Below, piece by piece: positions 7,004 to 14,872 of a stretch of 20,550 nucleotides of DNA. Position 1 is the first letter of the stretch; every line of letters begins with the position of its first letter. The notes beneath the pieces are model-generated. The model did no database searches, had not been told where the DNA came from, and saw only the letters and a program-made list of their open reading frames with translations. Position numbers and translations under genes: made by a program. Origin of the DNA: JALHMQ01 sp037441125 (lineage in GTDB: Bacteria > Pseudomonadota > Gammaproteobacteria > Burkholderiales > Burkholderiaceae_F); NCBI GenBank assembly GCA_037441125.1, contig JBBIST010000057.1, forward strand, positions 1 through 20,550, in the 5' to 3' direction.

Positions 7004-8694
7004 TGCGCGCCCTTGTCGCGGTGCTTGAACGAGTCACGCCGGAAGCTGTACAGCGCGTTCGGATCGACCTGGACGTCGACCACCGCGGGTTTGCCGCAAC
7101 GCACGGCGGCGTCGACGGCCGGCGCGATCTCCTCGACCCGCTCGACGCGGAAGCCGCGCGCGCCGTAGAGCTCGGCGAGACGGTCGTACGGCGGGTTGGG
7201 CACGTCGGCGCCGATGTACCGGCCCCCGAAGAAGTCGCGCTGGTACGCCTTCTCCGCGCCCCAGCAGCCGTTGTTCATCACGACGCACACCGTGTTGATG
7301 CCGTTTGCCACGGCCGTGCCGATCTCGCTCACCGTCATGCCGAAACCACCGTCGCCCATCAGGCTGACGACGGTACGGTCCGGACAGGCGAGCTTCACGC
7401 CGAGGCCGGCGGCATACGAGAAGCCGACGAGCCCGAAATCGAGCGGCGTGAACAGCGCGGGCGGCTGCCGATACAGCATCTGGTCGGTCGCCTGCAGGCA
7501 CAAGGTGCCCGCGTCCATCGTGAACACTGCGTCGTGCGGCAGGGCTTCGCGCAGCGCGCGATACAGCGCCGCCGGCGCAATCGGGCTGCCCGCGGTTCCG
7601 GCGTTTGCGTCGCGCTCGGCCAGCAGCGCTGCGCGCCTTGTTGCGAAGTCCGCCGCCCAGCCGACTGCGGCGGTGGCGCGGTGGCCGCCGAGCGCGGCTT
7701 GCAGCGCGGTCGCCACGACCCCAGCGTCGGCCTCGATGCCGAGTTCAACCGGGAAGAAACGGCCAATCGCGGTTGGCTCGATCTCCACCTGGACGATCTT
7801 CGCGTCGCGGTTGAGGTTGTCGTACGTGTAGAAGGTCGTGTTGAAGCCGAGCCGGGTGCCGAGCGCGAGGATCACGTCGGCCTCGCGTGCAAGCGCCGAC
7901 GCGACTGCATTGCCGCGCGGACCGACTTGACCGGCATAGAGCGGGTGGGTGCAGGGCACCGCATCGCCGTGCCCGGGCGACAGCGCCACCGGGGCCTGCA
8001 GGAGTTCCGCGAGCGCCATCACTTCCCGCGAGTAGCGACCGTTCTTGACGCCGCCGCCTGCGATGATGAGGGGACGGCTGGCACCGGCAAGCAGGCGCGC
8101 CGCCGCGTCGATCAGCGACGGATCCGCGCCCGCCCGGCCCATCGGGCCACGGCCGTGCGGCGCGTATATCTCGGCGATCTCCACGACGTCGGCGAGGAGG
8201 TCGCGGGGCAGGTTCAACGCGACCGGGCCTCGCCGGGGCGTGAGCGCCGTGCGAAACGCCTCGCGCATCATCTCGGGAATGCGCGTGGTCTGCGTCAGCG
8301 TCCACGTCTTCTTGGTCACAGCGCTGAACAACGCCTGCTGGTTCACCTCCTGGAACGCGTCGCGGTAGATGTGCGCGGAGGACAACGAACCGACCAGCGC
8401 AACGACCGGCGAATACGCGGCCGCCGCCTGCGCGAGACCGGTTACGAGATTCGTGGCGCCAGGACCGTTCTGGCCCGCGAGGACGACGCCGGGCCCGTCC
8501 AAGGCGCGCGCGTAGCCGTCCGCCATGTGCGTGCCGGTGCGCTCGTCGCGCACGCCGATGAAGCGGATTCCCGGTTCATCGTACAGCGCGTCGAAGATTT
8601 CCATCCCGGCCGAGCCGATCAGTGCGAACACGTGACGGACGCCCTCCGCCCGCAGCGCCTCGACCACGGACGTGCCGCCGGACATTCTGGTCAT
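7000..8694 (-). CDS. Thiamine-diphosphate-dependent enzyme, acetolactate synthase superfamily, with Xsc-like motifs
   Basis: This 564-residue protein has the three-domain plan of the acetolactate synthase/oxalyl-CoA decarboxylase superfamily: N-terminal PYR domain, central domain (about 190-320) and C-terminal PP domain. The cofactor-activating glutamate is E51 in VRDERTGTHMADGYAR. The ThDP/metal motif is GDGGFGMTVSEIGTA ending in VVMNN. After it comes NNGCWGAEKAYQRDFFGGRY; the WGAEK stretch and HMADGYAR recall sulfoacetaldehyde acetyltransferase (Xsc) more than anabolic acetolactate synthase, although Xsc is usually nearer 590-600 residues. Other options are a 2-hydroxyacyl-CoA lyase or a 2-keto-acid decarboxylase. 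The start at 8694 is supported by AAGGAGAT about 5 nt upstream. It overlaps the GMC gene by 4 nt. No regulatory small subunit is adjacent, which argues against a biosynthetic acetolactate synthase. Confidence 0.88.
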   Translation of the reverse strand: MTRMSGGTSVVEALRAEGVRHVFALIGSAGMEIFDALYDEPGIRFIGVRDERTGTHMADGYARALDGPGVVLAGQNGPGATNLVTGLAQAAAAYSPVVALVGSLSSAHIYRDAFQEVNQQALFSAVTKKTWTLTQTTRIPEMMREAFRTALTPRRGPVALNLPRDLLADVVEIAEIYAPHGRGPMGRAGADPSLIDAAARLLAGASRPLIIAGGGVKNGRYSREVMALAELLQAPVALSPGHGDAVPCTHPLYAGQVGPRGNAVASALAREADVILALGTRLGFNTTFYTYDNLNRDAKIVQVEIEPTAIGRFFPVELGIEADAGVVATALQAALGGHRATAAVGWAADFATRRAALLAERDANAGTAGSPIAPAALYRALREALPHDAVFTMDAGTLCLQATDQMLYRQPPALFTPLDFGLVGFSYAAGLGVKLACPDRTVVSLMGDGGFGMTVSEIGTAVANGINTVCVVMNNGCWGAEKAYQRDFFGGRYIGADVPNPPYDRLAELYGARGFRVERVEEIAPAVDAAVRCGKPAVVDVQVDPNALYSFRRDSFKHRDKGAQ

Positions 8695-8730
8695 CCTTAT
8701 CTCCTTTCCGATGGAGGCGCCTGCAGCATG

Positions 8731-10077
8731 TCAGCTCCCCTGCCCGGTCAGGCATGCATTGACCGCGCCGAGGTAGACGATCCCGAGTGCGCCGAGCACG
8801 ACGCCGAACGCCACGCTCCGCCGCGTCCAGAGCTGCGACAGTGGGACGGCGAAGGTTGTGGCGGCGACCGCAACGGGCAGCGTCCAGACCGAGACCGCTG
8901 CGCTCAAGCCCCATGCGAATACGGCAGCGGCAACCAGCACAGACGGACTGATCTCGAACGCCCCCGCCGAGATCAGGGGCACCAGCACGCTCGCGCCGAC
9001 CATTGGATGGAGTCCGAGTTGTCCGAGTCCGACGAGCAGCGCAACCATGGCGGCCAGCAGCGGCCACCCTGCAATGACGCCCGGCGTGACGCTCGCCGCC
9101 AGGTCGCCGACCAAGGGCAACGATCCGACGGCGACTCCCAGCACCATTGACCCGACCACGATCAACAACTCGTCAGACAAACGAGCGAAGCTGATCAGCG
9201 TGCGTCGAGCGATTTCGAGGCGAGTCGTGTGCTCCTGAAGGACGAGATACCCGGTGCAGACAATCGGAACCACCACTGCGACCGCCTGCAGGCCCGAGAG
9301 CCCGAACAGGAGAGTGGCAGCGACGACCGCACTCACCATGATGGCGGTCGGCACCATCAGTCCACCGAGCAGTCGCACGCTTTCCGCGAACGCCGTACCG
9401 CGCAGGCCAGGGGTGTAAATGGCGTGCGAGAGAGCGAGCCCCATCACGGCGAGTCCGGCACCGATGAGCATCGCTTGCCACAGAGGCGCGGTCGGAACGA
9501 GTTGGCTGACAAATGCCAGCGAAACGAAGAACGGCGACCACATCACGGCCGTCCCGACACCGTGCGCCGCGCCGCTGGCCAGGATGGCGCGACGAGCGTC
9601 GCCGGCGTCCCGCGTCAGCACCGGCGCGAGAATGGCCATCGCGCCGACGTTCAGGATCGCACCGAGCGCGTGCGATCCATACAGCGTCCAGGCGCGCGCC
9701 TGTGCGGCGCTCAAGCGCTCCACGCTCGTCTGCAGGCGGTTCACTTGCGGGCTGGACTCTGCCGTCGCGCGTAGCAGCAGTATCGCCGGGAAAAATGCGC
9801 CGAAGATCTGCACCCGCTCGAATCCGCGCAGCAGGATGCGCCAGTCCCCGGCGAACCATGCGATCGCGAAGGCAAGCCCGGTGACGCAGACGAAGAGCAC
9901 CCGGATGTGCCGGCTCGCGCGCATCCACGCCAGGGCAACGTACGTGACGAGGCCGACGAGCGCCAGCCCTGACAGAACCCGCGCGGACGTAACGATCGAA
10001 CCGAGTTCCGCGAGCCAGACGCCGACCAGCAACCAGCCCGACGCGCGCGCCAGCCAGGTCGGGTCGGCGGCGGTCAA
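8731..10077 (-). CDS. Polytopic inner-membrane protein, probable secondary transporter of unassigned family
   Basis: This protein of about 448 residues is strongly hydrophobic, with roughly eleven or twelve predicted membrane segments such as VLSGLALVGLVTYVALAW, AIMVSAVVAATLLFGLSGL and PLLAAMVALLVGLGQLGL. Polar linkers contain SHALGAILNVGAM and AAHGVGTAVMWSPFF; the GLHPMVGASVLVPLIS stretch recalls ion-transporter-superfamily permeases (ArsB/NhaD/DctM-like), a weak resemblance only. The frame stays open upstream, but that sequence is antisense-like readout of the ABC permease gene. I place the start at TTG 10075-10077, which overlaps the permease stop as TTGA; GTG at 10090-10092 is the alternative. 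It sits between an ABC importer and the ThDP enzyme, so it may import a related compound or export an end product. Family unassigned. Confidence 0.7.
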   Translation of the reverse strand: MTAADPTWLARASGWLLVGVWLAELGSIVTSARVLSGLALVGLVTYVALAWMRASRHIRVLFVCVTGLAFAIAWFAGDWRILLRGFERVQIFGAFFPAILLLRATAESSPQVNRLQTSVERLSAAQARAWTLYGSHALGAILNVGAMAILAPVLTRDAGDARRAILASGAAHGVGTAVMWSPFFVSLAFVSQLVPTAPLWQAMLIGAGLAVMGLALSHAIYTPGLRGTAFAESVRLLGGLMVPTAIMVSAVVAATLLFGLSGLQAVAVVVPIVCTGYLVLQEHTTRLEIARRTLISFARLSDELLIVVGSMVLGVAVGSLPLVGDLAASVTPGVIAGWPLLAAMVALLVGLGQLGLHPMVGASVLVPLISAGAFEISPSVLVAAAVFAWGLSAAVSVWTLPVAVAATTFAVPLSQLWTRRSVAFGVVLGALGIVYLGAVNACLTGQGS

Positions 10078-10943
10078 TGCTGCATGCCCCACTTGCGGAT
10101 CGTGCGCTGCTCGATTGTGCGGAAGATCAGGCTTTCGACGAGCAGCCCGATGATGATCACCGTGAAGAGGCCCGCGAACACGGCCGGGATGTCGAGCGTG
10201 ATCTTGTTCTCGTAAATGAACCAGCCGATGCCACCGGAGCCCGCCGTCGTCCCGAACACGAGTTCGGCGGCAATCAGCGTGCGCCAGGCGAACGCCCACC
10301 CGACCTTCAGGCCCGAAAGGATGCTGGGGAAGGCGGCCGGCACAAGGATCTTAGTCACATAGCCGGCACCGCGCAGACCGTAGTTGCGCCCGACCATCCG
10401 CAGCGTGTTCGACACCGACCGGAAGCCCGAGTGCGTGTTGAGCGCTACGGGCCACATCACGGCGTGGATCAGCACGAAGACGATGCTCGCGTTGCCGAGC
10501 CCGAACCACACGAGCGCGAGCGGAAGCAGCGCGATCGCGGGCAGCGGGTTCAGCATCGCAGTCAGTGTCTCGAGCAGGTCGTTGCCGATCTGTGTGCTCA
10601 TCGCGAGCACGGTGAACACAAACGCTAGCGCCAGCCCGATCGCATATCCCTGCAGCAGGACCTGGAGCGACGTTGCCGCGCGCGCGACCAGTTCGCCATT
10701 CGCGATCCGCTCGACGAAGGTCTGCAGCGTCGAAGTAAAGGTCGGCAGCACCAGCGGATTGCCAAGGTAGCGCGCGTAGATCTCCCAGACGGCTGCCAGC
10801 ACAATCAGGATGAAGAGCTTGCGGACCAGCCCGTTGCCGTAGATGCGCTCCCACGCCGTCAGCGGTTGCTCGACGACGCCAAAGTCCCGTTCGGCGACCT
10901 GGTCGCGTACGAATTCGGGGCGGGGCATTGGCGGGTTAGACAT
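10074..10943 (-). CDS. ABC transporter permease, taurine/sulfonate/nitrate type (TauC/SsuC-like)
   Basis: This 289-residue protein is the membrane subunit of the importer encoded with the two genes upstream. It has about six membrane helices, starting with KLFILIVLAAVWEIYARYLG. The cytoplasmic EAA-type loop that docks on the ATPase reads GLRGAGYVTKILVPAAFPSI then LSGLKVGWAFAWRTLIAAEL, typical of TauC/SsuC proteins. The ATG at 10943 (MSNPPMPRPEFV) is chosen over upstream frame extension because that extension is out-of-frame readout of the ATPase gene. The start overlaps the ATPase stop by 8 nt. An N-terminal hydrophilic stretch of about 40 residues precedes the first helix. Confidence 0.92.
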   Translation of the reverse strand: MSNPPMPRPEFVRDQVAERDFGVVEQPLTAWERIYGNGLVRKLFILIVLAAVWEIYARYLGNPLVLPTFTSTLQTFVERIANGELVARAATSLQVLLQGYAIGLALAFVFTVLAMSTQIGNDLLETLTAMLNPLPAIALLPLALVWFGLGNASIVFVLIHAVMWPVALNTHSGFRSVSNTLRMVGRNYGLRGAGYVTKILVPAAFPSILSGLKVGWAFAWRTLIAAELVFGTTAGSGGIGWFIYENKITLDIPAVFAGLFTVIIIGLLVESLIFRTIEQRTIRKWGMQH

Positions 10944-11727
10944 GCGCAACCTCCTGCCCGACGTGCTGCCCGCTGAAGAGCATCTTGTGGATGCGATCGG
11001 ACAGGCGCATGCCAGTCGAGGCATCGACCGGGTCGGTGCCATCGCTGTTCACCTCGGCCTTTACCTGGCCTGGGTGCGGCGACAGCAGCAGGATGCGGTT
11101 GCCGATGCGCACCGCCTCGGGGATCGAGTGCGTGACGAACAGCACGGTAAAGCGGGTGCCGTCCCACAACTGCAGCAGCTCGTCCTGCATCTTGCGGCGC
11201 GTGAGCGCGTCGAGCGCAGCGAAGGGCTCGTCCATCAGCAGGATGTCCGGCTCCATCGCCATGCCGCGCGCGATTGCGACGCGCTGCTTCATCCCGCCCG
11301 ATAGCGTGTGCGGGAAGGAATTGGCGAAACGCGTGAGGTTGACCTTCTCGATGTACGCCATCGCGCGGTCCTCCGCCTCCTTGCCCTTCAGGCGCCCGGA
11401 GGACTGAAGCGCGAACATCACGTTCTGCCTCACCGTCTTCCACGGCAACAACTGGTCGAACTCCTGGAACACCATCACGCGGTCCGGGCCAGGCCGCGTG
11501 ATTCGCTGTCCCTTCATCTGCAGTTCACCCTCCACCGGGGTGATGTAGCCGCCGACCGCCTTCAGCAGCGTCGACTTGCCGCAGCCCGACGGGCCGAGCA
11601 GCACGAAGCGGTCCGACAAGTTCACGTCGAAGCTCACCCGGTACGTCGCCGTGACGAGGTGCTCCTTCGTCTTGTACTGCAGCGTGACGCCATTGACCGC
11701 GAGCAACGGCCCGCCCTGCGCGCTCAT
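10936..11727 (-). CDS. ABC transporter ATP-binding protein, taurine/sulfonate/nitrate type (TauB/SsuB-like)
   Basis: This 263-residue ATPase powers the adjacent importer. The Walker A motif is GPSGCGKST (residues 45-53), the Q-loop is VMVFQEFDQLLPW (Q88), the ABC signature is LSGGM (142-146), Walker B is ILLMDEPFAALDA, and the switch histidine is in FVTHS (H200). All catalytic residues are intact. The C-terminal extension after LLLSPHPGQVKAEV matches this subfamily. The ATG at 11725-11727 has GGAGG about 7 bases upstream. An open frame continues far upstream but only reads the binding-protein gene out of frame. The 44-bp gap to the preceding gene and the 8-nt overlap with the permease fit a single unit. 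Confidence 0.95.
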   Translation of the reverse strand: MSAQGGPLLAVNGVTLQYKTKEHLVTATYRVSFDVNLSDRFVLLGPSGCGKSTLLKAVGGYITPVEGELQMKGQRITRPGPDRVMVFQEFDQLLPWKTVRQNVMFALQSSGRLKGKEAEDRAMAYIEKVNLTRFANSFPHTLSGGMKQRVAIARGMAMEPDILLMDEPFAALDALTRRKMQDELLQLWDGTRFTVLFVTHSIPEAVRIGNRILLLSPHPGQVKAEVNSDGTDPVDASTGMRLSDRIHKMLFSGQHVGQEVAHV

Positions 11728-11771
11728 GCCTATCCTCCGTCCAGGTTCAAGACCAGCGGAAGGAAACCCGA

Positions 11772-12773
11772 TCAACTGCCGGGGAGATCGTGAATGTCCG
11801 GGAAAAAAAGGTCCTTCCACGATTCCGGCCTGTTCTTCAGCATGCCGGTCTGGTTCATGAAAAGGGCATACGGCAGCACGCGCTCGGGAGCGAGCGTGTA
11901 GCGCACCTGCGGGTCGTTCATCAGCTCGAGGATCTTGTCGACGCTCTCCTTGCCGCCGCCCTCCGCCACGTACATCTCGGCGGCCCGCCGCTTGTTGGCG
12001 TTGATGAAGTCGGTCGCCTCGCGCAGGGCGTCGACCAGCGCCTTGTATGTCTTCGGGTTCTCGCTGCGGAACTTGCTGGTCGTCCACAGCATCAGAAATG
12101 TGTTGGGTCCGCCCATGATGTCGTAGGAGTTGAGGACGACCCGCGCGCCCTTTTCCAGCGCCAGGTTCTGGAACGGGGGCGAGGTGAACTGAGACTTGAT
12201 CACGCCCGACCCTGACAGCATCGCCTGCAAACCTTCTGGGTGCGGCAGATTGACCATCAAGGGATTGAGCTTCTTGAAGTTGTCGTGCCCGAACTCCTTC
12301 GCAGCGGCCATCTGCAGGTAAATCGTCTGGACCGACGCACCCGCACCTGCCATCGCGATGCGGTCCTTCTCTGTGAAGTCCCTGATCGTCTTGATGCGGG
12401 GATCCATCGTCACCAGCAGATTCGGCATCGACGCCAGCGCGGCGATGCCACGCACGTCGATGTTGCCGCGCGTGCGGTCCCACAGGATGAGGGCAGGACC
12501 CGTGCCGCCCGCGGCCACGTGTAGGCTGCCGGACAACAGCGCGGCGTTCGCCGCCGCGCCGGCGCCGAGCGTGGCCCACGTGACCTTCGTGTCGGGCAGT
12601 CCGTTCTTCGCCAGGTGCTTCTCGACGAGCTTGTCGGCCTTCATGACCGTCAACGGCATGTAGCCGATGCCGTGCTGGGACATCAGCTTCAGTTCGCTGA
12701 CCTCAGCGTGCGCGGACACGCCAAACGCCAGCGCGCCCACCGCCAGCGTCGCCTTCCACATCAGAGTCCTCAT
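11772..12773 (-). CDS. ABC transporter periplasmic binding protein, SsuA/TauA/NMT1-like
   Basis: This 333-residue binding protein has a signal peptide of about 23 residues (MRTLMWKATLAVGALAFGVS then AHA, cut before EVSELKL). The mature protein follows the type II fold of the nitrate/sulfonate/taurine/pyrimidine-precursor family: GYMPLTVMKADKLVEKHLAK, ATLGAGAAANAALLSGSLHV and GGTGPALILWDR, then hinge and second lobe. Family members bind alkanesulfonates, taurine, aromatic acids or thiamine precursors, so the ligand is not decided by family alone. The start has AAGGAG 7-8 bases upstream. An 88-bp gap separates it from the CT1 gene, one of the larger gaps inside the operon; it holds a small G/C-rich inverted repeat (CCGCC-C-GGCGG) but no convincing promoter. 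It is the substrate-recognition part of the importer encoded with the next two genes. Confidence 0.9.
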   Translation of the reverse strand: MRTLMWKATLAVGALAFGVSAHAEVSELKLMSQHGIGYMPLTVMKADKLVEKHLAKNGLPDTKVTWATLGAGAAANAALLSGSLHVAAGGTGPALILWDRTRGNIDVRGIAALASMPNLLVTMDPRIKTIRDFTEKDRIAMAGAGASVQTIYLQMAAAKEFGHDNFKKLNPLMVNLPHPEGLQAMLSGSGVIKSQFTSPPFQNLALEKGARVVLNSYDIMGGPNTFLMLWTTSKFRSENPKTYKALVDALREATDFINANKRRAAEMYVAEGGGKESVDKILELMNDPQVRYTLAPERVLPYALFMNQTGMLKNRPESWKDLFFPDIHDLPGS

Positions 12774-12861
12774 GTCTCCACTCCTTTGAGGTGATTCGGT
12801 CAGCGCGCCGCCGGGCGGTCCGACCTGTTGTTATCGCAATGCTCCCTTGTCGGCACGCGGT

Positions 12862-14466
12862 TCATGGCCGCACGCCGTACTTCGGTTTCGGTCCGACGTT
12901 CGTTGCCAGCCGCGCCCGCGACGCCTCGATGAAGCGGCACAGAAGCGGCCGCGTCTCGCGCGGGTCGATGATGTCTTCCACGCCAAACGCCTCGGCGGTT
13001 CGGAACGGCGACGCCGCCGACCGCAGTTCGGCCTCGATCTGCGCCTCGCGCAGCTTGGGGTCGGGAGCCGCCTCGATGTCGCGCCGGAACGCGGCAGCGA
13101 CTCCGCCTTCGATCGGCAGCGAGCCCCACTCGGCCGACGGCCATGCGATCTTGAAGTCGAGGCCATTCTTGTCGGTGGTCGCCATGCCGGCCATGCCGTA
13201 GCACTTGCGAATCACCACAGTGAAGATCGGCACCGTCACCTGGAGTCCGACATACACTGCGCGCATGCCTTCGCGCAGCGTCGCTGCAGCCTCCGCCTCC
13301 TTGCCGACCATGAATCCCGGCACGTCGACAAGGAAGACGATCGGGATGTGAAAGCAGTCGCACAGCTCCATGAAGTGCGACTGCTTGCGCGCAGCCTTCA
13401 CGTCCATTGCGCCGCCGTAGACCATCGGGTTGTTGGCGATGAACCCGACCACGGTGCCGTTCATACGCGCGAAGCAGGTGATCAATGCCTTGCCGAAGGT
13501 CGGCTGGATCTCGAGAACCGAGTCGGTGTCCGCGATCGAGCGGATGATCTTGCGCATGTCGTACGGTTTGCGCCGGTTTTCCGGCACGATCGTGCGCAGC
13601 GCTTCGTCGCAGCGGTCGACTGGGTCGGTGCGATCGCCGAGCGGCGGCAGCTCCCACACGTTCTGCGGCATGTACGACAGGTAGCGCCGGATCATCCGGA
13701 AGCATTCCTGCTCGCTGGCCGCGACGTTGTCGATCGTTCCCGCGGTCGTCACGGCGAGCTCGTGCCCACCGAGCTCCTCCTTGGTGATCTTCTGGCCCAG
13801 CGAGCGCTCGACCACCGGCGGCCCGGCCGCGAAGACATGACTCGTATCCTTCACCATCACCGACCAGTGGGACAGGATTGCCCGCCCCGCGGGACCACCG
13901 GCCGCGGTGCCCATCACCGCGCAGACGACCGGCACTTCGCCGAGCAACTGAACGGAACGCTCGAAGCCGTGCACGCCCGGGAACACGGAGTGGCCGCGGC
14001 GCTGGATGGACGTAACGCTGCCGCCGGCGCCGTCGATCAGGTTGACCAGGGGAATGCGATACTGGTGTGCGAGATCCTCGACGAAGCCACCTTGCCCGCC
14101 CTTCTTCCGGTCGCCGCTCCAGCTCGTGCCGCCGCGGACCGTGAAGTCCTCGCCGCCAATGGCCACGAGCCGCCCGTCGATCTGCGCGAGCCCCATCACG
14201 TACGGTGCGGGGGTAACGCTCAGGAGCTTGCCGTGTTCGTAGCGTCCGTGGCCGGTCAGCTGGCCGACTTCCTGGAACGACCCCGGATCGACCACCCCGG
14301 CAATGCGCTCGCGGATCGTCAGCCGGCCCTGCTGGTGATGCTTCGCAATCGCCTCGGCGCCGCCGAGTCCCTGCGCAAAGGCACGACGCCGCGCAAGCTC
14401 GTCGAGCTCGGCCTCCCACGGCTCGGCCGGCGCCCGGGAAGGCGGCAGCGGATCGCGTTGATTCAT
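12862..14466 (-). CDS. Acyl-CoA carboxylase carboxyltransferase subunit, paralogue 1 (CT1, PccB/MmdA-like)
   Basis: This 534-residue protein has both halves of a PccB-type carboxyltransferase (COG4799), which moves CO2 from carboxybiotin to an acyl-CoA. The N-half includes LVNLIDGAGGSVTSIQRRGH and VMGTAAGGPAGRAILSHWSV, which keeps the GG of the first oxyanion site. The C-half includes FIANNPMVYGGAMDVKAARK and FLVDVPGFMVGKEAEAAAT. At the second oxyanion site, where PccB proteins usually have RKAYGGAY, this protein reads RKCYGMAG. The ATG at 14464-14466 overlaps the carrier-protein stop (ATGA); the frame stays open upstream only as an out-of-frame reading of that gene. It pairs with the biotin carrier, CT2 and the distal biotin carboxylase. 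It shows the same fold as CT2 but is clearly divergent. Acyl substrate unknown. A decarboxylase role is less likely because no sodium-pump membrane subunit is recognisable. Confidence 0.9.
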   Translation of the reverse strand: MNQRDPLPPSRAPAEPWEAELDELARRRAFAQGLGGAEAIAKHHQQGRLTIRERIAGVVDPGSFQEVGQLTGHGRYEHGKLLSVTPAPYVMGLAQIDGRLVAIGGEDFTVRGGTSWSGDRKKGGQGGFVEDLAHQYRIPLVNLIDGAGGSVTSIQRRGHSVFPGVHGFERSVQLLGEVPVVCAVMGTAAGGPAGRAILSHWSVMVKDTSHVFAAGPPVVERSLGQKITKEELGGHELAVTTAGTIDNVAASEQECFRMIRRYLSYMPQNVWELPPLGDRTDPVDRCDEALRTIVPENRRKPYDMRKIIRSIADTDSVLEIQPTFGKALITCFARMNGTVVGFIANNPMVYGGAMDVKAARKQSHFMELCDCFHIPIVFLVDVPGFMVGKEAEAAATLREGMRAVYVGLQVTVPIFTVVIRKCYGMAGMATTDKNGLDFKIAWPSAEWGSLPIEGGVAAAFRRDIEAAPDPKLREAQIEAELRSAASPFRTAEAFGVEDIIDPRETRPLLCRFIEASRARLATNVGPKPKYGVRP

Positions 14467-14684
14467 TCTCTCACCACGGCCAGCACCTGGCCTTCCGCGA
14501 CCGGGTTGCCCTCGGCGACGCGAATCTCGACGAGCGTGCCGCCGTCCTCCGCAATCACCGGGATCTCCATCTTCATCGACTCGAGGATCATCACCGTCTC
14601 GCCGGCCGCGAGCGATTGGCCGGGTTGCGTGACGATCTTCCACACCGAGCCGGTGACCTCCGCCTTCAGTTCCGTTAATGCCAT
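14463..14684 (-). CDS. Biotin carboxyl carrier protein, short stand-alone biotinyl domain
   Basis: This 73-residue protein is little more than a biotinyl-lipoyl domain. The biotinylation motif is ILESMKMEIPV, with K38 the biotin-bearing lysine; the second half has GNPVAEGQVLAVV, the matching hairpin. The tryptophan in TGSVWKI and the PGQSL stretch fit small BCCPs that accompany PccB-like subunits. There is no N-terminal oligomerisation or BCCP-domain helix, so it must bind the carboxylase and carboxyltransferase as a free carrier. The start at 14684 lies within the last codons of the 65-aa ORF, with GGGGAGG immediately upstream. The stop overlaps the CT1 start by 4 nt. Confidence 0.93.
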   Translation of the reverse strand: MALTELKAEVTGSVWKIVTQPGQSLAAGETVMILESMKMEIPVIAEDGGTLVEIRVAEGNPVAEGQVLAVVRE

Positions 14685-14872
14685 GCCTCCCCTTTCCCGC
14701 TGACCTCCAACTCACCTTGGCGACCGAAAGCCCGCATGGCCGGCTCCGTACGCGCGATCGCTTTCGTGTGCGTCACTTCCTCCCGCTGTGCGCCCATGGT
14801 GCCCATCGCGCGCCGCACAGGTACAGCGACCGCTCGACAGCAGGCGATGACGACGTCATCGATCGGCACCAT
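14675..14872 (-). CDS. Small unknown ORF (65 aa) between CT2 and the biotin carrier
   Basis: The frame reads MVPIDDVVIACCRAVAVPVR then RAMGTMGAQREEVTHTKAIA, RTEPAMRAFGRQGELEVSGK and GEAWH. I do not recognise it. Three features favour a real gene. Its ATG overlaps the CT2 stop as TGATG (14870-14874). Its stop overlaps the biotin carrier start by 10 nt. About 48 of its 65 codons end in G or C, as expected for coding sequence here. It fills the otherwise empty gap exactly. The first half is a potential amphipathic or partly hydrophobic helix (residues 4-22, with a CC pair) and the rest is charged. Actinobacterial acyl-CoA carboxylases have small epsilon subunits encoded beside the carboxyltransferase, but no epsilon-family motif is visible, so that role is only a positional guess. 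No strong ribosome-binding site precedes it; translation would depend on coupling to CT2. Confidence 0.5.
   Translation of the reverse strand: MVPIDDVVIACCRAVAVPVRRAMGTMGAQREEVTHTKAIARTEPAMRAFGRQGELEVSGKGEAWH

Noticed and set aside
7000..8694. Biosynthetic acetolactate synthase (IlvB)
   Set aside because: No IlvN-type regulatory subunit is adjacent, the context is catabolic, and the WGAEK region differs from IlvB.
7021..9150. Very long plus-strand open frame (709 codons) opposite the ThDP enzyme and part of the membrane protein
   Set aside because: It crosses two oppositely oriented genes, has no recognisable motif and shows antisense-like composition. The minus-strand products are clear.
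12847..14703. Plus-strand open frame (618 codons) opposite CT1, and a similar one at 14935-16230 opposite CT2
   Set aside because: These are antisense shadows of the carboxyltransferase genes, without motifs, rich in R, A, H and D.
14675..14872. Calling the 65-aa ORF an acyl-CoA carboxylase epsilon subunit
   Set aside because: Only the position matches; the sequence shows no epsilon-family pattern. It is reported as unknown.
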